Shown piece after piece: positions 45,439 through 56,847 of a DNA stretch of 64,000 bases. The translations under genes and the position numbers were made by a program. Source of the stretch: Riptortus pedestris (lineage: Eukaryota; Arthropoda; Insecta; Hemiptera; Alydidae); contig CM032228.1 in the NCBI GenBank assembly GCA_019009955.1, positions 100,003,001-100,067,000 on the forward strand. Direction: 5' to 3'. Under the pieces are notes generated by a model. It saw only the letters and a list, made by a program, of their open reading frames with translations, did not search any database and was not told the origin of the DNA. Positions within the stretch are counted from its first letter, which is position 1; every line of letters starts with the position of its first letter.

Positions 45439-48303
45439 ATGGCTGAAGCATCTGTTTGTGATAATAGGCTTTTTCAAGTTTTGCTAGATGGTAAAGCCTG
45501 TCCGAGCACTGTTGTTGATATGTGGATTTCTTCTTACAAAAATGATAAAGAAAATGCACTTATTTCATTAATGCAGCTTTTCATTCATGCTTCTGGATGC
45601 AAAGGAGTAATTACAACCTTAAGTGATGACTTTACTGCTATTATTAGAAAATTAACTGAAAATTTTAATGAAGTGTGCATTGAATATCCTCTGATTCAAA
45701 CTGGGTATAAATTCAGATCGTTTAAGACAAACTTAGGTGATTTTATATCAAGTTTAATTAAAGCTTGTGAAAATTCTTTGTTATATGACAACTTCATTAT
45801 GCCACAGTTGATTTCATTACTGACTGGTTTGACAGATTCACAAGTTCGTGCATTTCGACATACCTCTACTTTTGTAGTGATGAAATTAATTACAGCATTA
45901 GTCGATGCTTATTGTACTATGCAATCAAAGGAGACAACATCCAAACGGCAATATGAAATAGAAATGGCTAAACCTTCTGGTCGGAGAACTCAACAGAAAA
46001 TTGAACAACTTGCTGAATTAAATAAGGAAATGGAAGAAAATATAACTGAAATTACTGAAATGATTAGTTATTTATTTAAGGCTGTTTTTGTTCTGAGATA
46101 TAGAGACTCAGTCCCCAAGATAAGGGCGCTTTGCATTTCTGAATTAGGAATTTGGATGACAAAATTGCCTGGATTATTTTTAGATGATACATATTTAAAA
46201 TATGTAGGTTGGTCACTAAATGACAAATCCTGTGATGTTAGGCTTATCTCCCTTCTTGCTCTGAAATCCTTGTTTGAGACCAATGATTTTCTGGATAAAA
46301 TGGATTTGTTTGTCAGCAGATTTAAAGATAGAATAGTATCAATGGCTTTAGATGTTGATACTTCTGTTGGCATTGAAGCTGTTAATATAGTTTCAATTTT
46401 AATGGATCATTTTAACAGCATTTTCACAACTAAAGATATTGAGTGTATTTATCAGCTTGTTTATGGTGCGAATAGAGGTATGGCACAAGCTGCTGGTGAA
46501 TTTTTGTACAAAAAGTTGGAGGCAGCTGCAGCAAGCCACCCAATACGTGTAACAGGCAGTAAGAGAATAACAGCCAATACATTCATCATAAAAGAACTTG
46601 TAGATTTTTTCATTGAGTCAGAATTGCATGAGCATGCTGCATATCTTGTGGATTCTTTACTTGAGCACTGTGATGCCCTGAAAGATTGGGAAAGTATGAC
46701 CAACATTCTGGAAGATAGCAGGTCAGGTGAAACGCTTACACCAAAACAAGAAAGTGCACTTATTGATATAATGGTTTGCTCTGTAATCCAATCGACAACT
46801 GGTATTCCCCCAGTTGGAAGAGGAATTGAAAAAAAAAACCAAACCTTAAAAAATCTAAAACGGCTCAGAGAAATCAAAGAAAAAGTAACTGATCATTTTG
46901 GCATTGTTCTTCCACGACTTATAAATAAATTTAGTTCTGAGACATGTAATTTGGAAAATTTGTTGAAAATCCCTCTCTCATATGACTTAAGTATATTTTT
47001 AAATGCAGGACTAAATGACAAAGTTACATTATTATTAAACACTCTCAAGGACATTTTTGGAAAATATCATGACACAGATGTGTTGAAGTCTTGTATTGAT
47101 GTTTTAAATTATTTTTCTAGTGAAGTTTATATGCTGTCAGTGACATATGAAGCTTTTCGAAATACAATCATTGAATCCTCCATTGATGCTATAAGTTCAA
47201 CACTGATAGAATGGACTGAAATATGTGATGTTGGTGATGATTTTAATGAAGATATCAAATTTTCTTTAATAAGCACCTCAAAAAAAATTTCCCTTCTTTT
47301 CTCTGCTTTTGACCTGACTAAATGGGATTTATGGAATGTAATATTTAAAATCTTAGAAGAAAAAGCATCTGAGGGTACTCTAAATTTTCCTGAAGAATCT
47401 GTAAAATATTTATTGGCCTCATGTTATTTTAATCTCCTTTGGAATTTGAATAATTATGAAAAAGAGAAATCCAGTGTTTCATTGAATGAATTCAAATCGA
47501 GATTCCAATCATTCATGGATCTCACTGAGTTTATTATAAAGAATGGATCATATGTAAGTGCTGAAGAAGCTTATAGACTGTACTGTGACCTCCTGTTGAT
47601 TTTTAGTGACAAATCTTTAATGAAAAACATGTCCATACAAGGTGGCTTTTACTCTGCTTCGAGCAGAAAAATTAGAGATTTCTTGTACTCGTTCCTTTGT
47701 CAAAATGTATTAACACAAACAGGAAATTATAGCTTTGGAGAACTCCATGAAAAGAGAGTTTTAATTACTTCTTATTGCAAATTATTTGCCTGCAAAGTTT
47801 TACCTGTGTATTTTATATCTGATATTCTGTTATATTACATGCAGACTTACACAAATTTTGGTGATATCATAGATGCTACAATAATTAGAGCATGCGAGTT
47901 AGATATCGTTGACTTCTCACGGGGAGTTCTAAAAACATTAATGAATTTATTTGATATCAAAAACTTGGATCAAAACTACAGTTGTGATGAATTTTCAAAT
48001 CTAAAGAAGATGTCTAAGAAGCTTAATTCATTCCTAAGATGTGAAAAGAGGGGCGATGTATTTTTGAAAGCTTTGCACACTGATGGTATATTATTTGCAC
48101 TCAGAGGTTTCGATTATAAGAATAATGTGCCACCATGCAATGTTGACTTTTTTGAGATCCTTCTCGAATTTAGTCATAAATTAAATAGACCAAACAAGGC
48201 ATATATTTTAAGTTTCTTGAAAGAACAGGTACCCCTTGATACCAGCTTTCTTTCCTGCAAAAATTGGCAACCTTTTGTTTTTTACAAGAAAAGTTTAGAA
48301 TAG
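45439..48303 (+). CDS. Stromalin/STAG cohesin subunit homologue, single exon
   Basis: STAG/SA proteins bind the RAD21/REC8 kleisin and hold the cohesin ring on chromatin. The open frame starts at 45424, but the second ATG (45439) has a strong Kozak context (ACAATGG), so 954 aa is preferred. In residues numbered from 45424: the N-terminal STAG region is at 12-60; LLTGLTDSQVRAFRHTST (132-149) is nearly identical to the family signature; the stromalin conservative domain is at ~218-303, with RYRDSVPKIRALCISELGIW, DDTYLKYVGW and SRFKDRIVSM. The rest is helical HEAT-repeat-like sequence. The acidic N-terminal extension and long basic C-terminal tail of canonical STAGs are absent (usually 1100-1250 aa). 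The whole domain lies in one exon with no lesions and looks functional. It could be a retroposed, possibly meiosis- or germline-specific, paralogue; that role is inference. A polyA signal AATAAA lies at 48444. Confidence 0.92.
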   Translation: MAEASVCDNRLFQVLLDGKACPSTVVDMWISSYKNDKENALISLMQLFIHASGCKGVITTLSDDFTAIIRKLTENFNEVCIEYPLIQTGYKFRSFKTNLGDFISSLIKACENSLLYDNFIMPQLISLLTGLTDSQVRAFRHTSTFVVMKLITALVDAYCTMQSKETTSKRQYEIEMAKPSGRRTQQKIEQLAELNKEMEENITEITEMISYLFKAVFVLRYRDSVPKIRALCISELGIWMTKLPGLFLDDTYLKYVGWSLNDKSCDVRLISLLALKSLFETNDFLDKMDLFVSRFKDRIVSMALDVDTSVGIEAVNIVSILMDHFNSIFTTKDIECIYQLVYGANRGMAQAAGEFLYKKLEAAAASHPIRVTGSKRITANTFIIKELVDFFIESELHEHAAYLVDSLLEHCDALKDWESMTNILEDSRSGETLTPKQESALIDIMVCSVIQSTTGIPPVGRGIEKKNQTLKNLKRLREIKEKVTDHFGIVLPRLINKFSSETCNLENLLKIPLSYDLSIFLNAGLNDKVTLLLNTLKDIFGKYHDTDVLKSCIDVLNYFSSEVYMLSVTYEAFRNTIIESSIDAISSTLIEWTEICDVGDDFNEDIKFSLISTSKKISLLFSAFDLTKWDLWNVIFKILEEKASEGTLNFPEESVKYLLASCYFNLLWNLNNYEKEKSSVSLNEFKSRFQSFMDLTEFIIKNGSYVSAEEAYRLYCDLLLIFSDKSLMKNMSIQGGFYSASSRKIRDFLYSFLCQNVLTQTGNYSFGELHEKRVLITSYCKLFACKVLPVYFISDILLYYMQTYTNFGDIIDATIIRACELDIVDFSRGVLKTLMNLFDIKNLDQNYSCDEFSNLKKMSKKLNSFLRCEKRGDVFLKALHTDGILFALRGFDYKNNVPPCNVDFFEILLEFSHKLNRPNKAYILSFLKEQVPLDTSFLSCKNWQPFVFYKKSLE

Positions 48304-48443
48304 TTTATTTCTTTATGTTCTTAAATATTTCCAAATTGTAGATTTTTTTTTTTTAATTTGAAGTGCTTCCAATTTACTTTTAAGAGTTGCAACTATTTTC
48401 TGGGGCATTTGAAAATGTAAAATCTATTTGATCTTCTTTTTTA

Positions 48444-48449
48444 AATAAA
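48444..48449 (+). terminator. Predicted polyA signal of the stromalin gene
   Basis: AATAAA lies 141 bp past the stop codon and is followed by a T-rich stretch. A second candidate (AAATAAATC) is at ~48760. Inferred only. Confidence 0.5.
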
Positions 48450-49331
48450 ATCTTTTTTTTTTATTTTTTTATTATCTCACTTATTTGTATAGCATTTAGC
48501 TATGGTTCTGTTTGTAATCATTTCTGAGCTTTGAGTTTTCTGTATTTAACTCTTCTCAGATGTATTATACATTGGTATTAAATGTGGATATGTTGTAATT
48601 TGGTTTAAATTAAATATATACTAGAAAATTACTTTATAATCTTATGCTTTTTTTAATTTGTTATAGTAATAACAAGTAAATCAATAATTTAGTATTGTAT
48701 TTGCGTTGATGAGTAACATATATTGTAGTTTATTATTGTGCAATTTATTTAGTTTTTTCAAATAAATCAACTTGTTGATTATATGTGTTTTTCTGACACC
48801 ATTTAAAATCATGACAGTTTTCCCATATGCCTATTATATATATAACATACTTGAAGGTCTACATTAATTGCAGACGATTAATAACTTTTTACCTATCACT
48901 TTATTCCTTGTAGGACCTAGTCCTTTGTTACCGTGTTAGGCCATTCGCTAGGATCATCCAGTTCCACACTTCTCATGTCCACCAGCCTCTCCTTTCTCGC
49001 CCCTTCTCAGCAATATAATTCGTATGGTTTCTGTCATTCCTTAACAACTTTTTTTTTTTTTTTTTTTTTTACCCATTATCATAGTTGTTATGGTTTTTGC
49101 TAAAAATCACATTTTATTTTATTATTTTTACCTTAATGCTGAATACATTATTAATCCTACAGTTGTCTGCCTAACCTATGCTTATTTATCACGAATTAGA
49201 ATAGAATAATATATTGATGACATCATCTGATATTCTTCTCTAAACTAATTGCTCTATGTAAACAAGACTTAAAATTTAAGCTTTACATTAGGTGTTTAAT
49301 GATATAATAGAAGTGAAAATTGTATGAGAAG

Positions 49332-49392
<61 letters not shown>

Positions 49393-50461
49393 TCCTTTAA
49401 TATTTCAATTACAGAAACATGCCCAGAAGGGTCATTTTAGGAGATTGTTTCATTAACAATGTTGGTTATATAACATTTAACAATCTGCTACATAACTGAA
49501 ATATTTTGACTTATTACAGCAATAAACAAATTTAATATTTACGTTTACATGAAATATTTAAGTATTGAATTTGGTAACAATAAGCAAATATCTAGCCCTC
49601 AAGGGTATTATGATGAAAATTAGGGGGTTTACATTATTTTATCTCCAAGCTTTTCGCAGGCGATTTTTGTTGAAAATCACATTTTTTTAAATAGATTACA
49701 AGAATTTAGCATACATCAGTCACCCTAACTTTGGCTGTGTAAACTCTGTATTGTTATACATTTACTGAGTAGCTTAATTTTGGAAGTCTTGGTTACTTTA
49801 AGAGCCTTTCTAAAAGAGAAATAGAGACTATAATATCAGTTTATGTCATCCGTTTATTATTCCAAGTTGTAAATCTGCTTAGTTAACACAGTAATGTAGT
49901 GTAAATGTTCAGAATTACTAATAAAACCATAAAAAAAAGAAGTGAATTGTGCGACTCCAGGTTTCCTACTATGTTACATGAATAACTTGATAGAAGCAGA
50001 TGCAAAATCCTAAATGGATTGTTTGGTCCAGTTGTAGAAAACTCTCAGGTTTAAGAGTCTTGCCAAGCTGGTAAAGGATCAAAAACGGGAGTCCTGTTTT
50101 TGGAGAAATAATTGTTCTGTTCTGGAAAAAAAATATTTGGAGTCTTACAAGAACAACTCACATACAAGATCAATCTACATTAAAGTAATAGATATGTGTG
50201 AAGAGTCTATTATCTGTGTGAGATTGTGCTTGAAAGAATTAAACCTCACAGGAATCAATGAGTGGGAGGCTTGACATGGGTGGCTGAATGACCTGGGGGA
50301 AGTATAGTGAAGAAAGTGGGCTGAGGAAACTGGAGGATCCTAATGGCTAACTGCTCTGAATGGTGGTGGGGCCCCACACCCTAGAAGAATTTATTATAAA
50401 TATAAGGATCTCGGCATAGAAAATATTTTATTTAAATAAAATCACATGTCTATCCCAGTCT
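48450..50461. other. No recognisable gene
   Basis: AT-rich intergenic DNA with the 49334 TA array and a T run at ~49050. A possible first LRPPRC exon was sought here and not found. Confidence 0.45.
49334..49388. repeat. TA array downstream of stromalin
   Basis: About 27 TA units. No recognisable H1 or H2 flank. Confidence 0.95.
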
Positions 50462-51420
50462 AAAATTTGTTGTTGTTTTCACGCATAAACGGCTGAACCA
50501 AATTTTAGGAAACTTGCTATGTATATTACTACTAACCCAACTTAGACTTTAGGTTATATTAATATCATCTGAGACGAACAGGAGTGGAGGTTTAAGGAAG
50601 GAATGAAATTAAAATTAGCGATATTTTGTTTCGTATTTCCTTTTTCGGCAAATATGCACATAACAAAAGTTGTTTATTTTGGTATTTAGAGTAACAATAG
50701 TTGTATACACTTTTATCATGTACTCGTACCAAAGTATAAATGACTTTTACATTAAAAACTATAGCAGGAGTCAACAATTTTATTTTTCACAAAAGTCTCA
50801 ACCGAACTAAACAAAACTCGGTATGTGTATTAGCACTAACTCCTCCATGATAATAAGCTGTACCAACATTTCTAGAAATGAGCAGGAATGGGGGTCATAT
50901 GTGTAAGGGAGGCTTGAAATTAAAAATAGTGGTATTTCGTTTCCTATTGATTTTTTGGCAAATATGCACATGACAAAAGTTATTTATTTTGTTATATTCA
51001 CTTTTGCCATATAACAGACTACAAACGAGATATACATTAAAAACTAAGGAGGGAGCCAACAATTTTATTGGGCACTATCGACTGAATCGAACTTAAAAAA
51101 TCTAAGATAATTAGCATTAATTCTTCCATGATTATAAGCTATATTAAAGTTTTTAGGTTCAAATGGGAGTGGGGGTTATAAGGGAGGCCTGAAATAAAAA
51201 TTCGCAATAATTCATTTTCTATTTGTTTTTCAGCAAACATGCACATAACAAAAGTTGTTTACTTTGTTATTAGAATAACTTTTGTTTTATACATTATTTT
51301 GTATAACAATGTAGGAAGCATGTAATTTGTGTAGAAATATTGATCTGCTCAACATTTCCTTCCAATATGAACTACCAAGTACCTCACTTGGGTAAATTAA
51401 TTCAAATCTATGTTATTTTT
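50462..51420 (+). mobile_element. H2 Helitron-like element lacking its hairpin end
   Basis: It starts CACGCATAAACGGCTGAACC and contains three units (GGAGTGG motifs at ~50581, 50886 and 51166). The terminal hairpin + CTAG is not found. Confidence 0.72.
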
Positions 51421-51749
51421 TTAACGCCAGTTACAGATTGTACCAAGTAAAGTATACTGCCCCTCCCTCCTTCTCTTCTCCCAAACAATTCATTAGAAAC
51501 CCCAGTTTGCCCTTAAGTGTATTTAAAACTTTATTTAATTGAAACGTGAAAATTATTTGAACCAACAGTTTTAGTAATGTGAAGATAATGTAATCAGATT
51601 TGTTAATATAATTTAATGTATTACATGATTGAGATCCTAAATGAGTAGTAGGTTGGCATCACTGAGCTTAGGGGGGTGTGGGGAAACTTCCTTTGTCCGA
51701 TCAGTTGTGCTGTTTCCCTGGTGACATCATATTGATCTATGTTTAACAA

Positions 51750-53445
51750 CAGAAGGATAACAAGGTCAAAACACCTCCACTCTTAATACTTCTTTTATTA
51801 ACTGCAGAGTATTTTCGGGGCAAACCGCCTCATCTTCAGTGCTCTGTGACACAACATTTATAGAGCAACATGTAATATAAGTCAATTAAAATGTAAAGTC
51901 AACGTATTAAAAAGTTAAAAACAAATATGTAAACATCCAATATAAAAACGTATAAACTAAAACATGTTCTAAATAACTATTTAATGAAACATACAATAGA
52001 ATGAACAGGAGATGGAGAGAAAAAACTGGACCTAGAACTGGTCCCTATTGAGCCGACATCTCTGGCGAGACTGAGAGTCTACTCAGGCAAGGGCAGCTAC
52101 TGCAGAACACGTAACATGCGTGAGCACTCCCCCCCCCCCCTAATATTAATGTTATTGTCCTCCAACATGTCCATCCTGATCCAGATCTGTTCCACCAAAT
52201 CCATTTTCCTCTCTTTGCCAAGGTAGTCAAGCACCACGAACTCAACAGATTTAGCTTTGTGACTTTCATTCAACATGTGCTTTCGCACCTCCGATGCCTT
52301 GGTGGAAAGGTGTTCTTTTACTCTGCTCCTTAACTTCCTTCCACTTTGCCCCATATATGAGCTTCCGCAAGTCAGGCAAGCAACCCATCCACACCACATC
52401 TATCTACTGGATCGACCACATCCTTAATTCTTGGAAGGATTTGTTAAAACATCTTAAAAGGAACTTTGACTTTGGTAGACAGTATTAAGGCCAACCTTTT
52501 CTAATATACGTGCAATCTTCTCGGAGAACTTCCCCAAGTATGGGATGCTGAGTTGGCCAACAGGTTTTCGAGTCTCCCTCTTGTTTCCATTCACGTTGGA
52601 CCATCTTCACGAAGCGGCGCTCCAAGACCTTATCTACCATTCTCTCATCTTTCCCATTGGCTGATGCCATGAGTTTTATGTACTTCAATTCTTTTTGAAA
52701 TTCCTCTTCTGCCAATGAGATACTCAGCAGATGGTTAATCAAGTATGTGATTCCTGAAGTTTTAGCAGATTTCCCTTAAGGAAAATCAGCTATTGAGGTC
52801 GTACTCATGACGGGAGTTTCGAAAAATTTCCTCAAATGTCCATCGATCCTACCCAGGAGATGACGAAAATGAGGTCCGTTCAAAATTATAACGGGGGATT
52901 TTTGAAAATTCAAAATATCTCCGTTATTATGCGTCGGATCGAAAAATTGTATAGAATCAATCTTATTGCAAATTACATTTACTATAAATATTGTTCTATA
53001 CATTTATTCTGTATCTTGAATATTAACCGAGATATTTGCATTTGTATTCTGTGTGTGGTCAGCTATGTTCGGGAATTTCCGCCGAGAGCTCTGGCGGCCG
53101 TTTCCATATCTATTCGTCCCTCTTGAATAGGTTTAGAGATACCTTATTACTACAGGTGTTATTGGGCAGATTTATCTACTGGAAAACGTCACGTGGGAAA
53201 TCTGCTTAGTTTACGCAGCTCCTGCATGACTGACTTTTTTTATATTGAGGATGATGGTAAGAATCAGATGGGATCAAGATGACAGTGGCGTTAGGCTTCC
53301 TATAAATGTCAGCATGGGTTGTAATTAGACACCAAATATTTATATTCTAAATAGTCCATAAAGAGCTCTGCAGCTAGTCGGCTAATCGCTGTTCCCATCC
53401 CTAAGACATGAAAATCTATACTATTGGCAATGTAGTTTTATTCTC
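51750..53445 (-). pseudogene. Penelope-like element relic (RT + GIY-YIG)
   Basis: Minus strand. An RT segment MGTAISRLAAELFMDYLEYK (~53400-53340) corresponds to the MGSPLSPVLANIFME box. H1 is inserted at 52764-53234. RT resumes as FQKELKYIKLMASANGKDER (~52700). A GIY-YIG endonuclease follows (CLTCGSSYMGQSGRKLRSRV, KEHLS; ~52375-52300). The tail has a CTGAAGA - hairpin - GAAA motif (~51846-51812) and the end sequence TTAAGAGTGGAGGTG. RT plus GIY-YIG identifies the order. Several frames are broken. Confidence 0.87.
52764..53234 (-). mobile_element. H1 repeat, 471-bp copy inserted in a Penelope-like element
   Basis: It has the palindrome end at 52764 and CATGACTGAC end at 53234. The TA tract is nearly lost (TTATAA only). 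The body is the GCCGAGAGCTCTGGCGGCCG subtype, like the 7831 copy. Penelope RT sequence continues on both sides. Confidence 0.83.
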
Positions 53446-53754
53446 AGGAATGTGAATTTGTTTAATTATCATAAATAATTAATTTAAACGGATGAACTCT
53501 GGGGAGGTGCACCCATTTATTTCTTGTATTTATTAACTCTGCTCCGTTAATATATGATATACTTTACTGAACACACTATGTACCAATATGAATATACAGT
53601 TTACAATCCAGACTTACAAAAGAGTATTCTAACAGCTGTCATCCTTGGGCTTTGTACCGCATCAAGGAAAAGGAATTTTTATTCATACATGGTTTGGAAG
53701 ACAGAATATTTTCTATGAATATGAATTATATGGTCTATTACATTATTAAAAATT

Positions 53755-53950
53755 ACTACATGCACAGGAGACTGGAAATATAAAAATATTGAGGACAGTA
53801 AAGCTTACATAACAAATAGTTTTATTATTAACAAATCCACAACAACAACGGGTATAAACCCCAACACGGTGACGGGGAGATGTCAAAATATTGTACAAAG
53901 AAAAGTCTTCCCAAAAAAAAAAACCATAGTCATTTATTGTTAAAAATAAA
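53755..53950 (+). repeat. H2 3'-region fragment
   Basis: GACTGGAAATATAAAAATAT, then CAACAACGGGTATAAACCCC and CGGGGAGATGTCAAAATATTG match the region before the hairpin of 29830-30919. Hairpin absent. Confidence 0.65.
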
Positions 53951-54052
53951 TTATATACCAAGCCCCTGAAAGCTATGGATGTAAATCATTTAAACACTGA
54001 GGTGAGAATTTAGAGTAATTTTTATTATATACACTTTTATCATATAATGAAG

Positions 54053-54106
54053 AGTGCCCTTTAAACTATTGATAAAGGCAGTGCCCTTTAAACTATTGAT
54101 AAAGGC
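54053..54106. repeat. Two tandem 27-bp units
   Basis: AGTGCCCTTTAAACTATTGA + TAAAGGC is present twice without mismatch. Confidence 0.95.
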
Positions 54107-54202
54107 AAAAATTAAATGGTGTTTTTAAAAGAAAGTAAGTATTATTTACGCTTTACTTCATAATTCCTTGATTGATTGATTGAGAGAGATTCCCAACCTT
54201 TT

Positions 54203-54340
54203 TTAGCAGATTCTCCTTAAGGAAAATCAGCTATTGAGGTTGTACTCTTGACGCGATTTTTGAAAATGTCTTCTAATGCCTAACCATCCTACCCAGGAAA
54301 TGAGGTATGTTCAAAACTATTTATATGTAGATACATACAG
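54203..54340 (-). repeat. H1 palindrome-end fragment
   Basis: AGCAGATTCTCCTTAAGGAA, then GAGGTTGTACTCTTGACGCG and CCATCCTACCCAGGAAATGA. The other end is not found. Confidence 0.7.
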
Positions 54341-55254
54341 ACAGGGTGTCCAAGATAAACTGGATCAAGTGATTTTCATTGCTAAATGGATGAGTTAATC
54401 AAAAAAATGCCTGAAGACAAAATTGTAGGTCGCCATCTATAGTTTCACCATAGAATAGAATAGAATTTTTGGTGGTTTCCAGATGACATCTATTTTTTTA
54501 TTATGCTCCTTCAAAAGTTATTAAAGAACTAGCTACCAGCATTTCGATATTTTTGTCATTAAAGGATCTTTGTCATTGTAAAATCTGGTGTTATATTATA
54601 ATTTTTCAGGTGAATTGGAATCTTGCAGATCTAATACTTCATTTTTACATGTTTTTCGTTTTTTCATTATAAATATCAATGAATGCATAGGGGCAACATA
54701 AAAAGAAACAGGATAAAAAAAACATATTAATAGATGAAGCCAGTCTAGAGAAAAGATGCTTCTCCAGGTCATGAGCTGGCTATGGTTTTAGGTGTAATGG
54801 TGCTTCCATATTTGAGACCCATTGAAATTTCCTGCTCGAATCTTTTTTTTTTTTTTTGTTAATTTGTGGTAACTTCACAGATAGGTATTGTAAGCATGAC
54901 CCTCCTTTGACTTGTATGTTTTGATGGACTATTTCTTTGCTTCATATGTAAGGGTGGTTGTGGAAGTAATGCTTTGATGCATTTGATGAGAGGAGTGCCT
55001 ATGATTTTTTTAGAGCCAGAAAGCAATCTTGTCCTTTGAGTTCGAACTGTTTAATGTTTGTCCCACTCATACTTGAAATGAGGCATTTTTTTATAACCTC
55101 CCTGTTGTCCTAATATAAGCCCTACATTCTTGAAATCTTCTTTTAGCTTACCATTTTATCATTCGTAATTGCTGTGAGTCAGGTTTTACAGACTAAGGAA
55201 GTGAGCCCATTTTTTTTTTCTTTTGGAAAGTCTGTGAATAACATTCAAAATATG

Positions 55255-55590
55255 AAGAAAACTTCATTCAAATTTACTCGGAAATCAGTTTTTTTTTGTT
55301 CTGCCTTCAGTGAACCCCCACTTTCATTCACCTCATGTTAACAATAAACCAGTAGTTCGTTATTCGCTCTTATTCGTTCTTTTATAACTCTTATAATAAC
55401 AGAATTATATGGGTTTTTTTATTTGCCTTTAATAAACCCCCATCTTTCTTCACTGATATGATTCTCACTTTATTCTATTACAGTTTCCAGCTTAAATTCT
55501 ACTTGTAGTGCATGGTTTTGCATATGATGTCATAACTGAGAAAATCGCTTAGTTTTAGTAGCCCCTGTGTTATAGTTTATTTTTTCTTTT
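55255..55590 (-). repeat. Decayed H1 copy
   Basis: The body (CTTCAGTGAACCCCCACT; CTCATGTTAACAATAAACCAGT) and a diverged end (ATCGCTTAGTTTTAGTAGCC CCTGTG) resemble the 61074 subtype. Strongly mutated. Confidence 0.5.
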
Positions 55591-55822
55591 CTGTACTTTT
55601 TCAGATGATGCATTTAATTCTGCCTCAGTCTTTTATAATAACCAATTGGATAAAATCAGTGATATTTGGTTCTTGAATTAGTTCTTAACGTTTCCTCATA
55701 GATGACACTACTAGTGGGATTTTCCAATTGATTGCTTCACTCCTCCTGTGCGTAATCCAACTGTCATTGGGCTTTGTTTAGTGTGTTGTGTATAAATAAC
55801 TAATCCTTTTACTTTGACAAAT

Positions 55823-56130
55823 ATGTCTATCTCCGTACCAGATGAAGTATTTTTGCAGAAAATTCTTCTTCATTTCTTAAACATGGAGAAAAGCACTTCC
55901 GAAAGCCAAAGAATTTTAGTTAATGTTTATGGAGAGCATGCTCTAGCTTAGAAATTGTCCCAGAAATGGTTTGCTCAGTTTAAAAGTAGTGATTTTGAGC
56001 TATGATTTTGTTTTGAAGACAAGAAACAACCTGGGCTGCCAGAAAAATTCAAAGATGAAAAATTAGAGTCATTACTTGATAAACATCCATGCCAAACACT
56101 TCTATTATTAAATAATATTGTTGTAAAAAT
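55823..56130 (+). pseudogene. mariner transposase N-terminal relic
   Basis: Plus-strand translation from ATG 55823 reads SESQRILVNVYGEHALA, a stop, SQKWFAQFKSSDFEL, a stop, then KQPGLPEKFKDEKLESLLDK. This is the mariner HTH region (QKWFARFKSGDF type), with in-frame stops and no catalytic part. The relic ends where the solo LTR begins at about 56157. Confidence 0.85.
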
Positions 56131-56156
56131 TAAATACATGAAAAATTAATCAGAGA

Positions 56157-56602
56157 TAGTCACAGATTTGGGAAGTACAGAGCAAATCAAAGGTGCCGCC
56201 ATATGGTCCCGCCCATTCTCGGCAATGCCAGTCCAGATCTAGAAGAGACCAAACAATTCTGCTTTGATGTTTGCCGACAAGCTATAAAAAGGGACGCAGC
56301 CTGCCCCGAGTCAGTTAGTTTGTTCTCAGCTCTCTTCAAGTGATCTTCAGTGAAGAACAGAATAGTGCCGTGTTTTTGTGAATTTCAATGATCTTGAGTG
56401 AGTTATTGGACTGTGTAATAACAAGAACAGTAATTCTATCAGTGCAAACTGTGAGTAGTAGTTAGAATAATTAACCAAGTGTGTAGTGTATTGTAAATAA
56501 ATTGTGCAGTGATAAAAACTCTGAAGCTTGTGTGTGTTTAATTTTGCAATCCAAAAGAACTAATAAACAATGTTTATTACTGATTTTGTAATAAACGTGA
56601 CA
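56157..56602 (+). mobile_element. Solo LTR, same family as 7529-8675
   Basis: It begins near TAGTCACAGATTTGGGAAGT and ends TTGTAATAAACGTGACA. It shares the 3' region (AAACTCTGAAGCTTGTGTGT; TTTTGCAATCCAAAAGAACT) with the other LTR. It lies 245 bp upstream of the first visible LRPPRC exon, on the same strand. Confidence 0.78.
56283..56315 (+). promoter_or_regulatory. LTR core promoter: TATA box and initiator
   Basis: TATAAAA at 56283 and TCAGT initiator at 56311 are 28 bp apart, the normal metazoan spacing. The other LTR copy has TATATAAG (8562) and TCAGT (8535) 27 bp apart on the minus strand. Both are inferred; activity is unknown. Confidence 0.65.
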
Positions 56603-56847
56603 ATATATTTAAAACCTCAATTTTCGAGAGAAAAAATTACTATAAATTAATTCAAACACCCAATAATAGTAACTAAGAAAATCTGTTCATTGTTATAAAT
56701 TTAATATTTGGTTTTATTTGCAATTAAGTATTGTTTATTAATAGTTAAAATAAACAAGTGTTCTTTAAGCAAAAAAAAAAACTTTTAGAATTTCAGATAT
56801 GTATTTATTTAAAATTTAAGGTTTAAAGACGATGGTGTTTTTTGTAG

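Larger units (their letters stand above)
53446..55822. other. Repeat debris upstream of LRPPRC
   Basis: Contains the H2 fragment, tandem pair, H1 fragments and ACAGGGTGTCCAAGATAAAC (54346), which resembles a mariner end. No LRPPRC start exon was identified. Confidence 0.45.

Noticed and set aside
46068..46877. Antisense open frames of 101 and 138 codons within the stromalin gene
   Set aside because: They are shadows of a conserved plus-strand protein and show no motif of their own.
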